This document shows positions 1-8,377 of a stretch of 16,488 nt of DNA, one piece after another. Location of the stretch: the NCBI GenBank assembly GCA_915066865.1, contig CAJZEE010000048.1, positions 1 through 16,488 on the forward strand, read 5' to 3'. The DNA is from an uncultured Veillonella sp. Lineage in GTDB: Bacteria > Bacillota > Negativicutes > Veillonellales > Veillonellaceae. The notes under the pieces are model-generated. The model searched no databases, was not told where the DNA came from, and worked only from the letters and a program-made list of their open reading frames with translations. Position 1 is the first letter of the stretch; every line of letters begins with the position of its first letter. The position numbers and the translations under genes were made by a program.

Positions 1-271
1 TGATTTTAGGTTCTTTTTTAGCTTTATATAAAACACCATTAAAACCAATTACTTGAACTAATTCAGCGCCAAGCATATCTGCTAAGTCTTGAAAAATTGT
101 CTTATCTTCAGGACTATTATTATGTAATTTAACCTTAATAAGCTCACGTGCTGTAATCGCTGCACGAGCACTATCTATAACGCTATCCTCTAAACCATTT
201 TTACCAATTTGGACAACCGGTGGTATTGTAGCCGCCAATGAACGTAAATACCGTTTTTGTTTTCCTGTCAT
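1..271 (-). CDS. yhbY: YhbY-type ribosome assembly RNA-binding protein, 3' end cut by window edge
   Basis: A reading frame begins with ATG at 271-269 and runs off the left edge after 90 visible codons with no stop. The protein is a CRS1/YhbY (KH-like) domain. It starts MTGKQKRYLRSLA, carries the family's GKNGL loop at residues 23-27, then the helix around residues 38-50 (AITARELIKVKLH) and the strand LVQVIGFNGVLYK at 71-83. Family members are about 95-100 residues, so only a few C-terminal residues are missing. These proteins bind pre-50S ribosomal particles and RNA in the cytoplasm. An AGGAG ribosome binding site overlaps the obgE stop codon, and only 8 bases separate the two genes, so yhbY is the next gene of the operon. 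Pairing with Obg, another 50S assembly factor, fits this role. Confidence 0.9.
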   Translation of the reverse strand, partial: MTGKQKRYLRSLAATIPPVVQIGKNGLEDSVIDSARAAITARELIKVKLHNNSPEDKTIFQDLADMLGAELVQVIGFNGVLYKAKKEPKI

Positions 272-279
272 TATTACTC

Positions 280-1551
280 CTACTCTTGGAAAGTAAAGCG
301 CTGATCGCCGATTACAACTTCATCACCGTCTTTACAGCCTTTTTCCTTCAATTTTGCATCAAGCTCCATAAAGCGCCAAATGCGTTGGAACCTACGAAGA
401 GATTGATCATCGTCAAGATTTGTCATAGCTACTAATCGTTCAATACGTTTACCAGTAATGTAGAAAGCAGCATCATCACCACGAGTAATGACAAATTCTA
501 CATCTTGTTTTGCTTCGTATACAACTGTGTCATCATTTGCTTCAGGCTCTGGTTCGTAGTTTTCTACATAGTAGTAAGCTCGTTCCATAAGCTCTGACAA
601 ACCTTCACCACTTAAGGCGTTAATGAGAAATACTTCATAGCCTTTATCTTCAAAATATTTTTTTGTTTCGGGAATCGTCGTGTCATCAAAGACCATATCG
701 ATCTTATTGAGAGCTACAATTTGTTTCTTATTAGCCAATTTTTCAGAGTATTTACGTAACTCTTCATTAATCGCATCAAAGTCGACCTTAGGGTCTCGGC
801 CTTCCATACCAGATACATCTAGAACATGAATTAAAATATTCGTACGTTCAACATGACGTAGAAAATTGTGACCTAAACCTACACCTTCACTAGCCCCTTC
901 AATAAGGCCCGGAATATCGGCCAAAACAAAGCTACGATCTCCAGAAATTGTAACTACCCCGAGTACTGGTGTTAGTGTAGTAAAGTGATATGCTGCCACC
1001 TCTGGTTGAGCTTTAGATACTTTTCGCAAAATACTAGATTTACCAACAGATGGATAACCTAATAAACCTACATCAGCTAATACTTTAAGCTCTAATTGTA
1101 ACCAGAATTCTTCACCAGGTTCACCCTTTTCTGCAAAGGTTGGTGCACGGTTAGCACTAGTTTGGAATCGAGCATTGCCACGGCCGCCACGACCACCTTT
1201 GGCAATAACAAATGTATCGCCATCGTTAACAAGGTCGCAAAAGATTTTTCCTGTTTCCTCATCTTTAATTACTGTACCCAATGGAACTGGAATGATAAGA
1301 GGATCGGAACCTCGACCGTGCTTATTAGAGCTTTCACCATTACCGCCAGCTGGTGCCTTAAACTGACGTTTATATCTAAAGTCTACAAGCGTATTAATAT
1401 TCTTGTCAGCCTTAAAAACAACATCCGCACCTTTACCACCATCACCACCACTAGGGCCGCCATTTGGCACGTATTTTTCTCGACGGAAGCTGGACATACC
1501 ATCCCCACCGTCACCAGCTTTAACAAAGACGCGCGCTCTATCTATAAACAT
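280..1551 (-). CDS. obgE: Obg-family GTPase (ObgE/CgtA)
   Basis: A 423-residue essential-type GTPase that acts in late 50S ribosome assembly and stress control. Three parts are visible. The glycine-rich Obg fold covers residues 1-158 (GDGGDG at 13-18, later GGRGGRGNARF). The G domain has G1 GYPSVGKSS at 165-173, G2 FTTLTP at 190-195, G3 DIPGLIEG at 212-219, G4 NKID at 282-285 and G5 NALSG at 311-315. The OCT C-terminal domain lies at about 345-423. All nucleotide-binding motifs are intact. The length is normal for the family members that have the OCT domain. The ATG start is preceded by AGGAG with good spacing. The gene follows ctpA by 17 bases and precedes yhbY by 8, so it is cotranscribed with both. 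The stop is TAG. Confidence 0.97.
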   Translation of the reverse strand: MFIDRARVFVKAGDGGDGMSSFRREKYVPNGGPSGGDGGKGADVVFKADKNINTLVDFRYKRQFKAPAGGNGESSNKHGRGSDPLIIPVPLGTVIKDEETGKIFCDLVNDGDTFVIAKGGRGGRGNARFQTSANRAPTFAEKGEPGEEFWLQLELKVLADVGLLGYPSVGKSSILRKVSKAQPEVAAYHFTTLTPVLGVVTISGDRSFVLADIPGLIEGASEGVGLGHNFLRHVERTNILIHVLDVSGMEGRDPKVDFDAINEELRKYSEKLANKKQIVALNKIDMVFDDTTIPETKKYFEDKGYEVFLINALSGEGLSELMERAYYYVENYEPEPEANDDTVVYEAKQDVEFVITRGDDAAFYITGKRIERLVAMTNLDDDQSLRRFQRIWRFMELDAKLKEKGCKDGDEVVIGDQRFTFQE

Positions 1552-1568
1552 AATTTAACTCCTATGCA

Positions 1569-2708
1569 TTATTGCTGTAATAGCTCTAATGCTTTTTTAA
1601 TTTGAATATCATCTAATGTACTAGATGGATGTACACCTTTTGGTAAATCGATTTCTACATCAGGTTTAATACCTGTTCCATCAATAACACGATCACTTGG
1701 TGTATGGTACTTAGCAATAGTTACTTTAATTCCTTCATCATCTAAACTAGGGAAAATAGTTTGAACGGTACCTTTACCATATGTATTAGTACCTACGATA
1801 GTGCCTAATTTACGATCTTGAACAGCGCCTGCTATGATTTCTGATGCACTAGCAGAGCCCTTATTAACTAAAACAACCAATGGCATAGCTACATCAGGTC
1901 CATCTGACTTATAAGTATCCTTTTTACCTGATCGATTTTGTACTGTTACGAGTGTACCTGGAGGCATAATATAGTTAGATATCTTTTCAGTAGTAGATAA
2001 TAAACCGCCTGGATTATCTCGTAGGTCCAAGACAAGGGCCTTCATACCTTGAGATTGAAGCTCTTTATATTGAGTGGCAAAATCTTCTGCGGTATTTTCT
2101 GCAAACTGACTAATACGAATATATCCAACTGTGCTAGTAAGCATTTTACTTTTAACAGTAGGCAAAACTATGGATTCACGAGTGATATCAAAATGCAACT
2201 TTTCACCATTACGTTCAATATCTAGAGATACAGTAGTACCAGCTTCGCCACGAATACGAGAAGATGCTTCCTCTACCGGAATTTCAGTAGTGGATTGTCC
2301 ATCGATAGCAATAATGTGGTCTCCAGGTTTAATTCCAGCTTTAAAAGCTGGTTGGTCTTCCATTACGCTAACTGCATATAGACCTTTATCATCAGTACCA
2401 AGGACCATACCAACACCAGCATATGTTGCAGATGTTTGCATTTTCATGGATTTATATTCTTCTGCATTTAAATAAACACTATGCGGTTCTCCCAAAGAGT
2501 CAATTAACCCCTTTAGCATACCATCATAAAGGGTAGTTTTAGCCATAGGTGTCATAAAAACTTGACTCGCAGTATAATAGGCTATAAATAATCTTGGTAG
2601 TCCCCAGAATGAACCGGAAAGATACCAAAATGTAAGCCACATAATAACAATGCCAGAGCCTATATATTTCAATAGACTCCATAACACTGTACGTGTATCA
2701 AATTTCAT
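1569..2708 (-). CDS. ctpA: S41-family C-terminal processing protease (CtpA/CtpB type)
   Basis: A 379-residue membrane-anchored serine protease that cleaves envelope proteins near their C-termini. One N-terminal membrane segment at about residues 12-33 places the rest outside the cytoplasmic membrane. It is followed by a PDZ domain (about 85-180; the carboxylate-binding loop region is YAGVGMVLG at 96-104) and the S41 catalytic core. The catalytic pair is visible: Ser287 in GSASASE and Lys312 in YGKGTVQ, 25 residues apart as in Prc/CtpA. I place the start at ATG 2708, one base after the stop of the M23 gene. A longer GTG-initiated version from 2744 would overlap that gene and has no ribosome binding site. 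The Shine-Dalgarno at 2708 is weak, so translation is probably coupled. The position after ftsEX and an M23 hydrolase suggests a role in cell-wall hydrolase processing (inference). Confidence 0.93.
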   Translation of the reverse strand: MKFDTRTVLWSLLKYIGSGIVIMWLTFWYLSGSFWGLPRLFIAYYTASQVFMTPMAKTTLYDGMLKGLIDSLGEPHSVYLNAEEYKSMKMQTSATYAGVGMVLGTDDKGLYAVSVMEDQPAFKAGIKPGDHIIAIDGQSTTEIPVEEASSRIRGEAGTTVSLDIERNGEKLHFDITRESIVLPTVKSKMLTSTVGYIRISQFAENTAEDFATQYKELQSQGMKALVLDLRDNPGGLLSTTEKISNYIMPPGTLVTVQNRSGKKDTYKSDGPDVAMPLVVLVNKGSASASEIIAGAVQDRKLGTIVGTNTYGKGTVQTIFPSLDDEGIKVTIAKYHTPSDRVIDGTGIKPDVEIDLPKGVHPSSTLDDIQIKKALELLQQ

Positions 2709-2709
2709 A

Positions 2710-3897
2710 TTATAAATATCCCATAGGATCCACAGGATCCCCACTTATACGAACTTCAAAATGTACATGTGGCCCTGTACTATTACCTGTGCTGCCAGCA
2801 TAGGCAATAACTTGACCCTTACCTACATCTTGCCCTTCAGAGACAGCAAGTTCAGAATTATGTCCATAAAGAGTAGACATGCCATTACCATGATCGATAA
2901 CTACGGCATAACCATAGCCACCCATCCAACCCGACCAAGCAACAGTACCACCATCTGCAGCATGAACAGGTGTACCTTCATCAACACCAATATCAATGCC
3001 AGAATGATAAATTGTAGTGCCCCAAATCGGATGTGTACGATAGCCATATGGAGAGGTAATTTCACCACTTACAGGCCACCCAAGTTGACCAGACCCTTGT
3101 ACCCAAGAGTAAGTTGGTGAAGATTGTTGAGCCGCTGCCGCAGCACGAGCAGCGGCACGCTCTGCTTGACGTGCTTTCAATAACGCTGTAATCTGTGCAG
3201 AAGATGCATTTAATTCTTCTACTGCTTGCATTGCTGTAGCACGATCATTTTGAGCCTTTTGAAGAACTACCTCACGTTCTTTCTTCTTTTGCTCTATTTC
3301 AGCTCGTTTTGCCGCAGCTGCTTTTTCAAGCTCAACTAATTTTGCACGAGACTGTTCTAGTGCTTGCTTTCGAGCCGCTATTTCAGCGCGCTCTTTTTTG
3401 ATTTCCTCAATTAATTTAATATCAGAATCAATAATTCGTTTTAAAATTTCTAAACGATTAGCAAAGTCTGTAAAATCTTTAGATCCAATAACTACATCTA
3501 AGTAACTTAAACGACCGTTAATATAAATATCACGTACACGCTTATAAAATACGGCTTCTCGCCCTTCTAGTCGTTTTTGTGCTTCAGCAAGTAATTTTTC
3601 ATTCACTGTAATATCATTTTCAACAGCTATACGTTGTTGTTGAATAGAATCCAATTGTTGCTGAGCCTGACGTAATTGTTCTTCGATTTGACGTAACTGT
3701 TCGGATACACTGACTATTACAGTTTCAGCATCTGCCTTTTTAGCATTTTGTTGATTAACTTGTTGTTGAATTGAATCAAGTTGATTTGTTAAATCTTCGT
3801 CCTCTGCAACGATGTATAATGGTGTTCCCAATACCACTATACCAGTCAAAATTGCCGCTACGAAGCGAGATTTAAATATACTATTATTCATAAACAT
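2710..3897 (-). CDS. Murein hydrolase / activator: coiled coil plus M23 (LytM) peptidase domain
   Basis: A 395-residue exported protein built like EnvC. An N-terminal hydrophobic segment (about 12-30) acts as signal or anchor. A long coiled coil rich in Gln, Glu, Lys and Ala spans about 35-255, with a break near 115-150. An M23 endopeptidase domain covers about 270-395. The zinc and catalytic residues of active LytM enzymes are present: H298xxxD302 (HSGID), H346 (YGH), and H377/H379 in HVHFE. It therefore looks enzymatically competent, unlike E. coli EnvC, whose LytM domain is degenerate. It starts inside the ftsX stop (TAATG, one shared base). ATG at 3891 is an alternative with better spacing from AAGGTG. 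Its direct linkage to ftsE-ftsX indicates that it is the FtsEX-controlled hydrolase of the division machinery (inference). The stop is TAA. Confidence 0.9.
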   Translation of the reverse strand: MFMNNSIFKSRFVAAILTGIVVLGTPLYIVAEDEDLTNQLDSIQQQVNQQNAKKADAETVIVSVSEQLRQIEEQLRQAQQQLDSIQQQRIAVENDITVNEKLLAEAQKRLEGREAVFYKRVRDIYINGRLSYLDVVIGSKDFTDFANRLEILKRIIDSDIKLIEEIKKERAEIAARKQALEQSRAKLVELEKAAAAKRAEIEQKKKEREVVLQKAQNDRATAMQAVEELNASSAQITALLKARQAERAAARAAAAAQQSSPTYSWVQGSGQLGWPVSGEITSPYGYRTHPIWGTTIYHSGIDIGVDEGTPVHAADGGTVAWSGWMGGYGYAVVIDHGNGMSTLYGHNSELAVSEGQDVGKGQVIAYAGSTGNSTGPHVHFEVRISGDPVDPMGYL

Positions 3898-4784
3898 TAC
3901 ACCTTCATGTATTGTTTCAAAGAAATAGTACTACCAATAGCACCTACTACTATGCCGCCACCTAAGATATAAAGGGCTACATCATAGAAGAATGGGAACA
4001 TTGGTACTAAAGGGAAGAATGCTAATGATTCAGAAACTTCCATTGTGATGAAGTGATAAAATTCACCAACGCAAAGAACGGCAATGATAGCACCAATTAA
4101 GCCTAACAACATGCCTTCAATCAAAAATGGCCAACGAATAAATCCATTAGTAGCACCTACATATTTCATGATTGCAATTTCTTTACGACGTGCGAAGACA
4201 GTCAACCGAATTGTATTTGAAATGATGAATAGTGTTGCAGCTGCTAGGAAAGCAATCAATACAATCCCACCAATACGAATTACTTGCGTAATGCGGAAAA
4301 GCTCTTCTACAATATCTTGACCATAGTGTGTACTTTCTACGCCTTGGAATGTCGTAGCTAATTTTGCAGTTGCTTTTACATCGCTAGGATTATCAAAGGT
4401 TAACACATATGAGTTAGGCAACGGATTTACATCACCTAAAGCATTCACCAATTGTTGCTGATCACCAAGGCGTTCTTTGAACTCCTTCATAGCTTGCTCT
4501 TTATTAACAAATTCTAAATGCTTTAAGTTAGGTATAGCCTTAATTTGCTTTCCTACTGCCATAATTTGATCAGTTGTTAAGCCATCCTTTAAGTAAATAC
4601 TTAACTGTACTTGATTTTCTAGACTGGATGCCATGTTATTCAAATTAATGACACCACAAAGGAATACACCGAGCATAAATAAGGATAAAGCTACTGTAGA
4701 AATGGACGCTAATGTCATAAGCCCATTACGTTTCATAGACTTCAGTGCTTCTTTAAAATAGTATTTTATCGTTCTAGGCTTCAT
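3897..4784 (-). CDS. ftsX: Cell division ABC transporter permease FtsX
   Basis: A 295-residue membrane subunit of the FtsEX complex, which transmits ATP hydrolysis by FtsE to a periplasmic peptidoglycan hydrolase. It has the standard FtsX topology: cytoplasmic N-terminus, TM1 at about 22-46, a large extracytoplasmic domain at about 50-165, then TM2 (about 171-192), TM3 (about 218-242) and TM4 (about 266-288). The FtsX/MacB permease signature FARRKEIAIMKYVGAT lies at 197-212. I chose ATG at 4784 because a longer frame from GTG 4796 would put its start codon inside the likely ribosome binding site (AGAGGTG), which serves the ATG. The gene overlaps ftsE by 11 bases, which implies translational coupling and roughly equal synthesis. 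Its stop overlaps the start of the M23 hydrolase gene by one base. Confidence 0.95.
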   Translation of the reverse strand: MKPRTIKYYFKEALKSMKRNGLMTLASISTVALSLFMLGVFLCGVINLNNMASSLENQVQLSIYLKDGLTTDQIMAVGKQIKAIPNLKHLEFVNKEQAMKEFKERLGDQQQLVNALGDVNPLPNSYVLTFDNPSDVKATAKLATTFQGVESTHYGQDIVEELFRITQVIRIGGIVLIAFLAAATLFIISNTIRLTVFARRKEIAIMKYVGATNGFIRWPFLIEGMLLGLIGAIIAVLCVGEFYHFITMEVSESLAFFPLVPMFPFFYDVALYILGGGIVVGAIGSTISLKQYMKV

Positions 4785-5460
4785 TAATTTCTGCACCTCT
4801 CATATTATCACTTTGAACACGGCCGTCTTTTAAACGAATAACGCGTTTATTCAAGTATGAAACAAGATCCATATTATGAGTAACCATAATAACGGTAGTG
4901 CCGAAATTGTTAATATGCTTAAACAATTCAACAATATCCTTACTAGTATCAGGATCAAGGTTACCAGTAGGTTCATCAGCAATTAATACTGTTGGGCGAT
5001 TAACAATTGCACGCGCAATAGCAACACGTTGTTGTTCCCCGCCAGAAAGATCCTCTGGTAAGTCATTAGCCTTCTCAGATAAACCAACAAGGTCTAATAC
5101 ATGACTCACCTTTTCTTTAATGATTTTTGGTTTTTCTTCAATAACTTCAAGAGCAAAAGCAATATTCTCTGCTACCGTTTTATTAGGCAATAATCGGAAG
5201 TCTTGGAATACAACGCCAAGCTTTCTCCGCAATTTAGGAATTTTACTGCGCTTCATACGCGTAACATCAAAGTCATCAACAATGACAGTACCAGCATCTG
5301 GCACTACCTCATGTGTTAATAACTTAAATAATGTTGATTTCCCTGCACCACTGTGACCACAAACGAGAACAAATTCACCATCGTTAATGGTTAAACACAC
5401 ATCGTCTAATGCAACAGAACCATTATCATAGACTTTACTAACATTCTTAAATTCAATCAT
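4774..5460 (-). CDS. ftsE: Cell division ATP-binding protein FtsE
   Basis: A 228-residue cytoplasmic ABC ATPase that partners FtsX. All nucleotide-binding motifs are complete: Walker [10 protein letters not shown] at 35-43, Q-loop Gln86 (VVFQDFRLL), ABC signature LSGGEQQR at 138-145, Walker B VLIADEP at 158-164, D-loop NLD at 167-169 and H-switch His195. Length is typical for FtsE. A strong AAGGGG ribosome binding site precedes ATG 5460, and the gap to the preceding transketolase gene is 14 bases. The stop is TAG. Adjacency to ftsX and to an M23 hydrolase with intact active site identifies it as the division FtsE and not a generic MacB/LolD-type ATPase. Confidence 0.97.
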   Translation of the reverse strand: MIEFKNVSKVYDNGSVALDDVCLTINDGEFVLVCGHSGAGKSTLFKLLTHEVVPDAGTVIVDDFDVTRMKRSKIPKLRRKLGVVFQDFRLLPNKTVAENIAFALEVIEEKPKIIKEKVSHVLDLVGLSEKANDLPEDLSGGEQQRVAIARAIVNRPTVLIADEPTGNLDPDTSKDIVELFKHINNFGTTVIMVTHNMDLVSYLNKRVIRLKDGRVQSDNMRGAEINEA

Positions 5461-5474
5461 GGGATCCCCTTTGA

Positions 5475-6407
5475 TTATTTACGAGCGATTACACGTTTTA
5501 CGGCTTCTACAATATCATTGGCAGTTAAGCCATACTTTGCCATTAGTTCTTTTGGTGTTCCACTCTCCCCAAATGTATCTTGGACACCAACGAATTCCAT
5601 AGGTACAGGCTTATTAGATACTACTACTTCAGATACAGCAGAACCGAGTCCACCAATAATATTATGTTCTTCAGCTGTAACGATAGCACCAGTTTCCGCA
5701 GCAGCTTTTATAATTGCTTCAGCATCAATAGGTTTAATAGATGCCATATTAATAACACGTGCAGATATATTAGATTTAGATAAAGTTTTAGATGCCTCTA
5801 CAGCAGGTCCAACTAATGCACCACAAGCAATAATTGTAGCATCAGAACCATCTACCAAAATAGTAGATTTACCTGGCACAAATGAGTAGCCTTCTGTTGT
5901 TACATCATCTACACCAGCACGCCCCAAACGAACGTATACTGGGCCGTTATAAGATGCAGCCCATTCGATAACAGCCTCTGTTTCACGCTCATCAGCAGGT
6001 ACCACTACAGTCATATTTGGCAATGTACGCATACAGGAAATATCCTCTAAACTTTGGTGCGTTGCACCATCCTCACCAACAGTAATGCCCGCATGTGTAG
6101 CACATACTTTCACGTTTAATTTAGGATAGCATACAGCATTACGAATTTGTTCAAATGCACGTCCTGTAGCAAACATGGAGAAAGATGATACAAATGGTAT
6201 CTTACCTGCCGCTGCAAGTCCAGCACCAACAGAAATCAAGTTTTGCTCTGCAATACCTACGTTAAAGAAACGTTCTGGGCACACAGCTTTAAATGTGTCT
6301 GTTTTAGTAGATTTGGATAAATCCGCATCTAGTACGATAATATTAGTATTCTCTTTACCAATGCGAGCTAGCGCATTACCATATGCTTCACGTGTTGCTT
6401 TACCCAT
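5475..6407 (-). CDS. Transketolase, C-terminal subunit (split enzyme)
   Basis: A 310-residue protein holding the pyrimidine-binding and C-terminal domains of transketolase, the ThDP enzyme that moves two-carbon ketol units between sugar phosphates in the pentose phosphate pathway. The Pyr domain covers about 1-165 and includes FFNVGIAEQN (47-56), whose Glu54 is the residue that activates ThDP. The C-terminal domain is at about 180-305. EEHN at 246-249 is also seen in related transketolase-like enzymes. It starts on the last base of the N-terminal subunit gene (TAATG), so the two halves are translated as a coupled pair. Together they give 588 residues, somewhat shorter than one-chain transketolases (about 660). 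A pyruvate dehydrogenase E1 beta or DXS reading is less likely, given the transketolase-type N-terminal partner. Confidence 0.93.
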   Translation of the reverse strand: MGKATREAYGNALARIGKENTNIIVLDADLSKSTKTDTFKAVCPERFFNVGIAEQNLISVGAGLAAAGKIPFVSSFSMFATGRAFEQIRNAVCYPKLNVKVCATHAGITVGEDGATHQSLEDISCMRTLPNMTVVVPADERETEAVIEWAASYNGPVYVRLGRAGVDDVTTEGYSFVPGKSTILVDGSDATIIACGALVGPAVEASKTLSKSNISARVINMASIKPIDAEAIIKAAAETGAIVTAEEHNIIGGLGSAVSEVVVSNKPVPMEFVGVQDTFGESGTPKELMAKYGLTANDIVEAVKRVIARK

Positions 6408-7243
6408 TATTGCACCCCCATAATTTCATTAACAAAGGCTACACCTTGCTCTTCACTTGGTGCTTTACCATGCCAGCCTGCTTGACCTTCCATCTCTTCA
6501 ACGCCTTTACCCTTTACAGTATGCATGATAATACATGTTGGGCCTTCTGTGAAAGCTTTCGCAGTTTCAATAGCATTATGAAGCTCATCAAGGTCATGAC
6601 CATTAACTTCAATAACATTCCAATTGAAAGCTTTGAACTTTTCTGGAATTGGTAATGGAGAAAGAACTTTAGTAATATCACCATCAATTTGAAGACCGTT
6701 AAAATCGACAAAAGCTGTCAAATTATTCAGTTTATAAAAGCCAGCAAACATTGCAGCTTCCCACACTTGACCTTCTTCAAGCTCACCATCACCAAGAATA
6801 GAGTATACACGGTAATCTGCATTATCAATTTTGCCTGCCAATGCCATACCACAAGCCGCAGAAATGCCTTGTCCTAAAGAACCTGTAGACATATCTACAC
6901 CTGGTGTGTGTTTCATATCAGGATGGCCTTGTAACATATGATTAATTTTACGTAAGTTCAAAAGTTCTTCTTTAGGGAAATAACCTTTTTCAGCCAATGT
7001 AGCGTATAGTGCAGGCGCTGCATGACCTTTAGAAAGGACAAAACGATCTCTATTAGGAGCTTTTGGATTTGCTGGATCTACATTCATCTCAACATAGTAC
7101 AACAAGGCCATCACATCGGCGATGGATAATGAACCACCTGGGTGACCGGATTTCGCTGCCGTTACAGACTGTACAATACCAACGCGAATAGCTTTTGCCT
7201 TCTCTTGAACTAATTGTTTAACATCTTGTGTTAATGTAGCCAT
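6407..7243 (-). CDS. Transketolase, N-terminal (ThDP pyrophosphate-binding) subunit
   Basis: A 278-residue protein equal to the PP domain of transketolase. The Mg-ThDP motif is intact: GDGELEEGQ at 151-159, with Asp152 and, 30 residues later, Asn182 (DFNGLQIDG) as metal ligands, the same spacing as in one-chain transketolases. Substrate and cofactor histidines are visible in KSGHPGG (31-37), SKGHAAPALY (71-80) and GSLGQG (121-126). Split transketolases of this size are known in archaea and many Firmicutes. A GAGG ribosome binding site precedes ATG 7243. The gene lies 33 bases after csaB, the largest gap in the twelve-gene run, with no terminator or clear promoter in it. The C-terminal subunit follows with a one-base overlap. 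Confidence 0.95.
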   Translation of the reverse strand: MATLTQDVKQLVQEKAKAIRVGIVQSVTAAKSGHPGGSLSIADVMALLYYVEMNVDPANPKAPNRDRFVLSKGHAAPALYATLAEKGYFPKEELLNLRKINHMLQGHPDMKHTPGVDMSTGSLGQGISAACGMALAGKIDNADYRVYSILGDGELEEGQVWEAAMFAGFYKLNNLTAFVDFNGLQIDGDITKVLSPLPIPEKFKAFNWNVIEVNGHDLDELHNAIETAKAFTEGPTCIIMHTVKGKGVEEMEGQAGWHGKAPSEEQGVAFVNEIMGVQ

Positions 7244-7276
7244 AGAGACCTCACTTTCTGGATAAAATCCAATATA

Positions 7277-8377
7277 TTAATAATCTTTAAGTAATGAAAT
7301 AGCAATTTCTGCATTGCGTTGGGAATCTACACGCAATGATTCAATGCGATCATAAGATGCTTGATACTCCTCACGAGAATTCAACAATTTATGACACCAT
7401 TGATATAAGGCTTCTTCACGCAAATGAGTCATTGTGCCAATAGGCTCTTGACCAATCATATGTAAAAAGCTTGTAATTTTAGGATCATAGGAAATACCAA
7501 TAACTGGTTTTCCCATTAAAGAACTAAAAACTAAAGCGTGAAGACGTATACCAATCATGAGGTCCACATTTCCAGATAATGACACTTGTTGCTCTGTAGA
7601 GAACGGACCTTCTAGCACAATAGCGCCATTCGGCATATAGCTGGCAATGATCTTAGCCTCTTTTGTATCCTCAGGATGTGACATAGGAATAAAGATAATT
7701 TCCACATTATCTTGTTCTTGTAATCTGCTCAATACATTAGCTAAGGATTCTCTATACTCTGTATCCTCTTTCCAACTACGAACCGCCACACCAATTCGTT
7801 TACGTTGTTCATCTGCTTCAGATATTTTAGATATATACCCTTTCAGAATATGAGAGCCAATTGAAAGATCTGCTGGTTGCATGGCCAATACCGCATCTGC
7901 AGTAACTTCTACATCTTCAATTCCCAAAGAAACTAGTTCATCCTTTGAAATAGAATCTCTAACTGTAATAGTATCTACAAAACGCAATACAAATCCAACG
8001 GCACGACGTGTTGATGAACGATTTAAAGGACCAATACCTTGGGAGTATAGCATTACTTTTTTCCCAAGCAACTTTGCTAACGCCATAATACTTAAGTAAT
8101 AGTAAGTATTGCGAATACTAGTAGCATCTTGTAATAAACTACCACCACCACTAATAACAAGATCCGAATGAGCAATTGCTTTTAAGATACCCAATGCAGA
8201 AAATGTACCTACAGCATTAATATTATGCTTTTTACTAGTCTCTTTAGGATTACCAGAAATTACAGTAATATGTGCATCAGCCTCTTCTTTACGAATAGCA
8301 TCGATAATAGCACAAAGCATGGCCTCATCACCAGCATTACCAAAGCCATAATAACCAGAGATAACAATATTACTCAT
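7277..8377 (-). CDS. csaB: Polysaccharide pyruvyl transferase CsaB
   Basis: A 366-residue enzyme of the polysaccharide pyruvyl transferase family. CsaB adds ketal-linked pyruvate from phosphoenolpyruvate to a cell-wall polymer, creating the ligand that SLH-domain surface proteins recognise. Visible signatures are GYYGFGNAGDEA near the N-terminus (about 8-19), SGGGSLLQD at 76-84, YSQGIGP at about 111-117 and the family's IGIRLHAL at 275-282. I chose ATG 8377, which has GGGAGG seven bases upstream; a longer TTG-started frame from 8383 is less likely. It overlaps the DUF5693 gene by 8 bases, so the two are translationally coupled. In a diderm Negativicute the target would be peptidoglycan-linked material bound by SLH-bearing outer-membrane proteins (inference). 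The stop is TAA. Confidence 0.92.
   Translation of the reverse strand: MSNIVISGYYGFGNAGDEAMLCAIIDAIRKEEADAHITVISGNPKETSKKHNINAVGTFSALGILKAIAHSDLVISGGGSLLQDATSIRNTYYYLSIMALAKLLGKKVMLYSQGIGPLNRSSTRRAVGFVLRFVDTITVRDSISKDELVSLGIEDVEVTADAVLAMQPADLSIGSHILKGYISKISEADEQRKRIGVAVRSWKEDTEYRESLANVLSRLQEQDNVEIIFIPMSHPEDTKEAKIIASYMPNGAIVLEGPFSTEQQVSLSGNVDLMIGIRLHALVFSSLMGKPVIGISYDPKITSFLHMIGQEPIGTMTHLREEALYQWCHKLLNSREEYQASYDRIESLRVDSQRNAEIAISLLKDY

Noticed and set aside
1162..1605. 147-codon plus-strand frame opposite obgE
   Set aside because: It is antisense to a clear Obg domain and reflects the glycine-rich codons of that gene read backwards.
2709..2744. GTG at 2744 as the ctp protease start
   Set aside because: It would overlap the M23 gene by 35 bases without a ribosome binding site; ATG 2708 directly follows that gene's stop.
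3121..3800. Repetitive-looking Gln/Ala/Glu-rich codons suggesting a DNA repeat
   Set aside because: They encode the heptad pattern of the coiled coil in the M23 protein; no exact DNA repeat unit is present.
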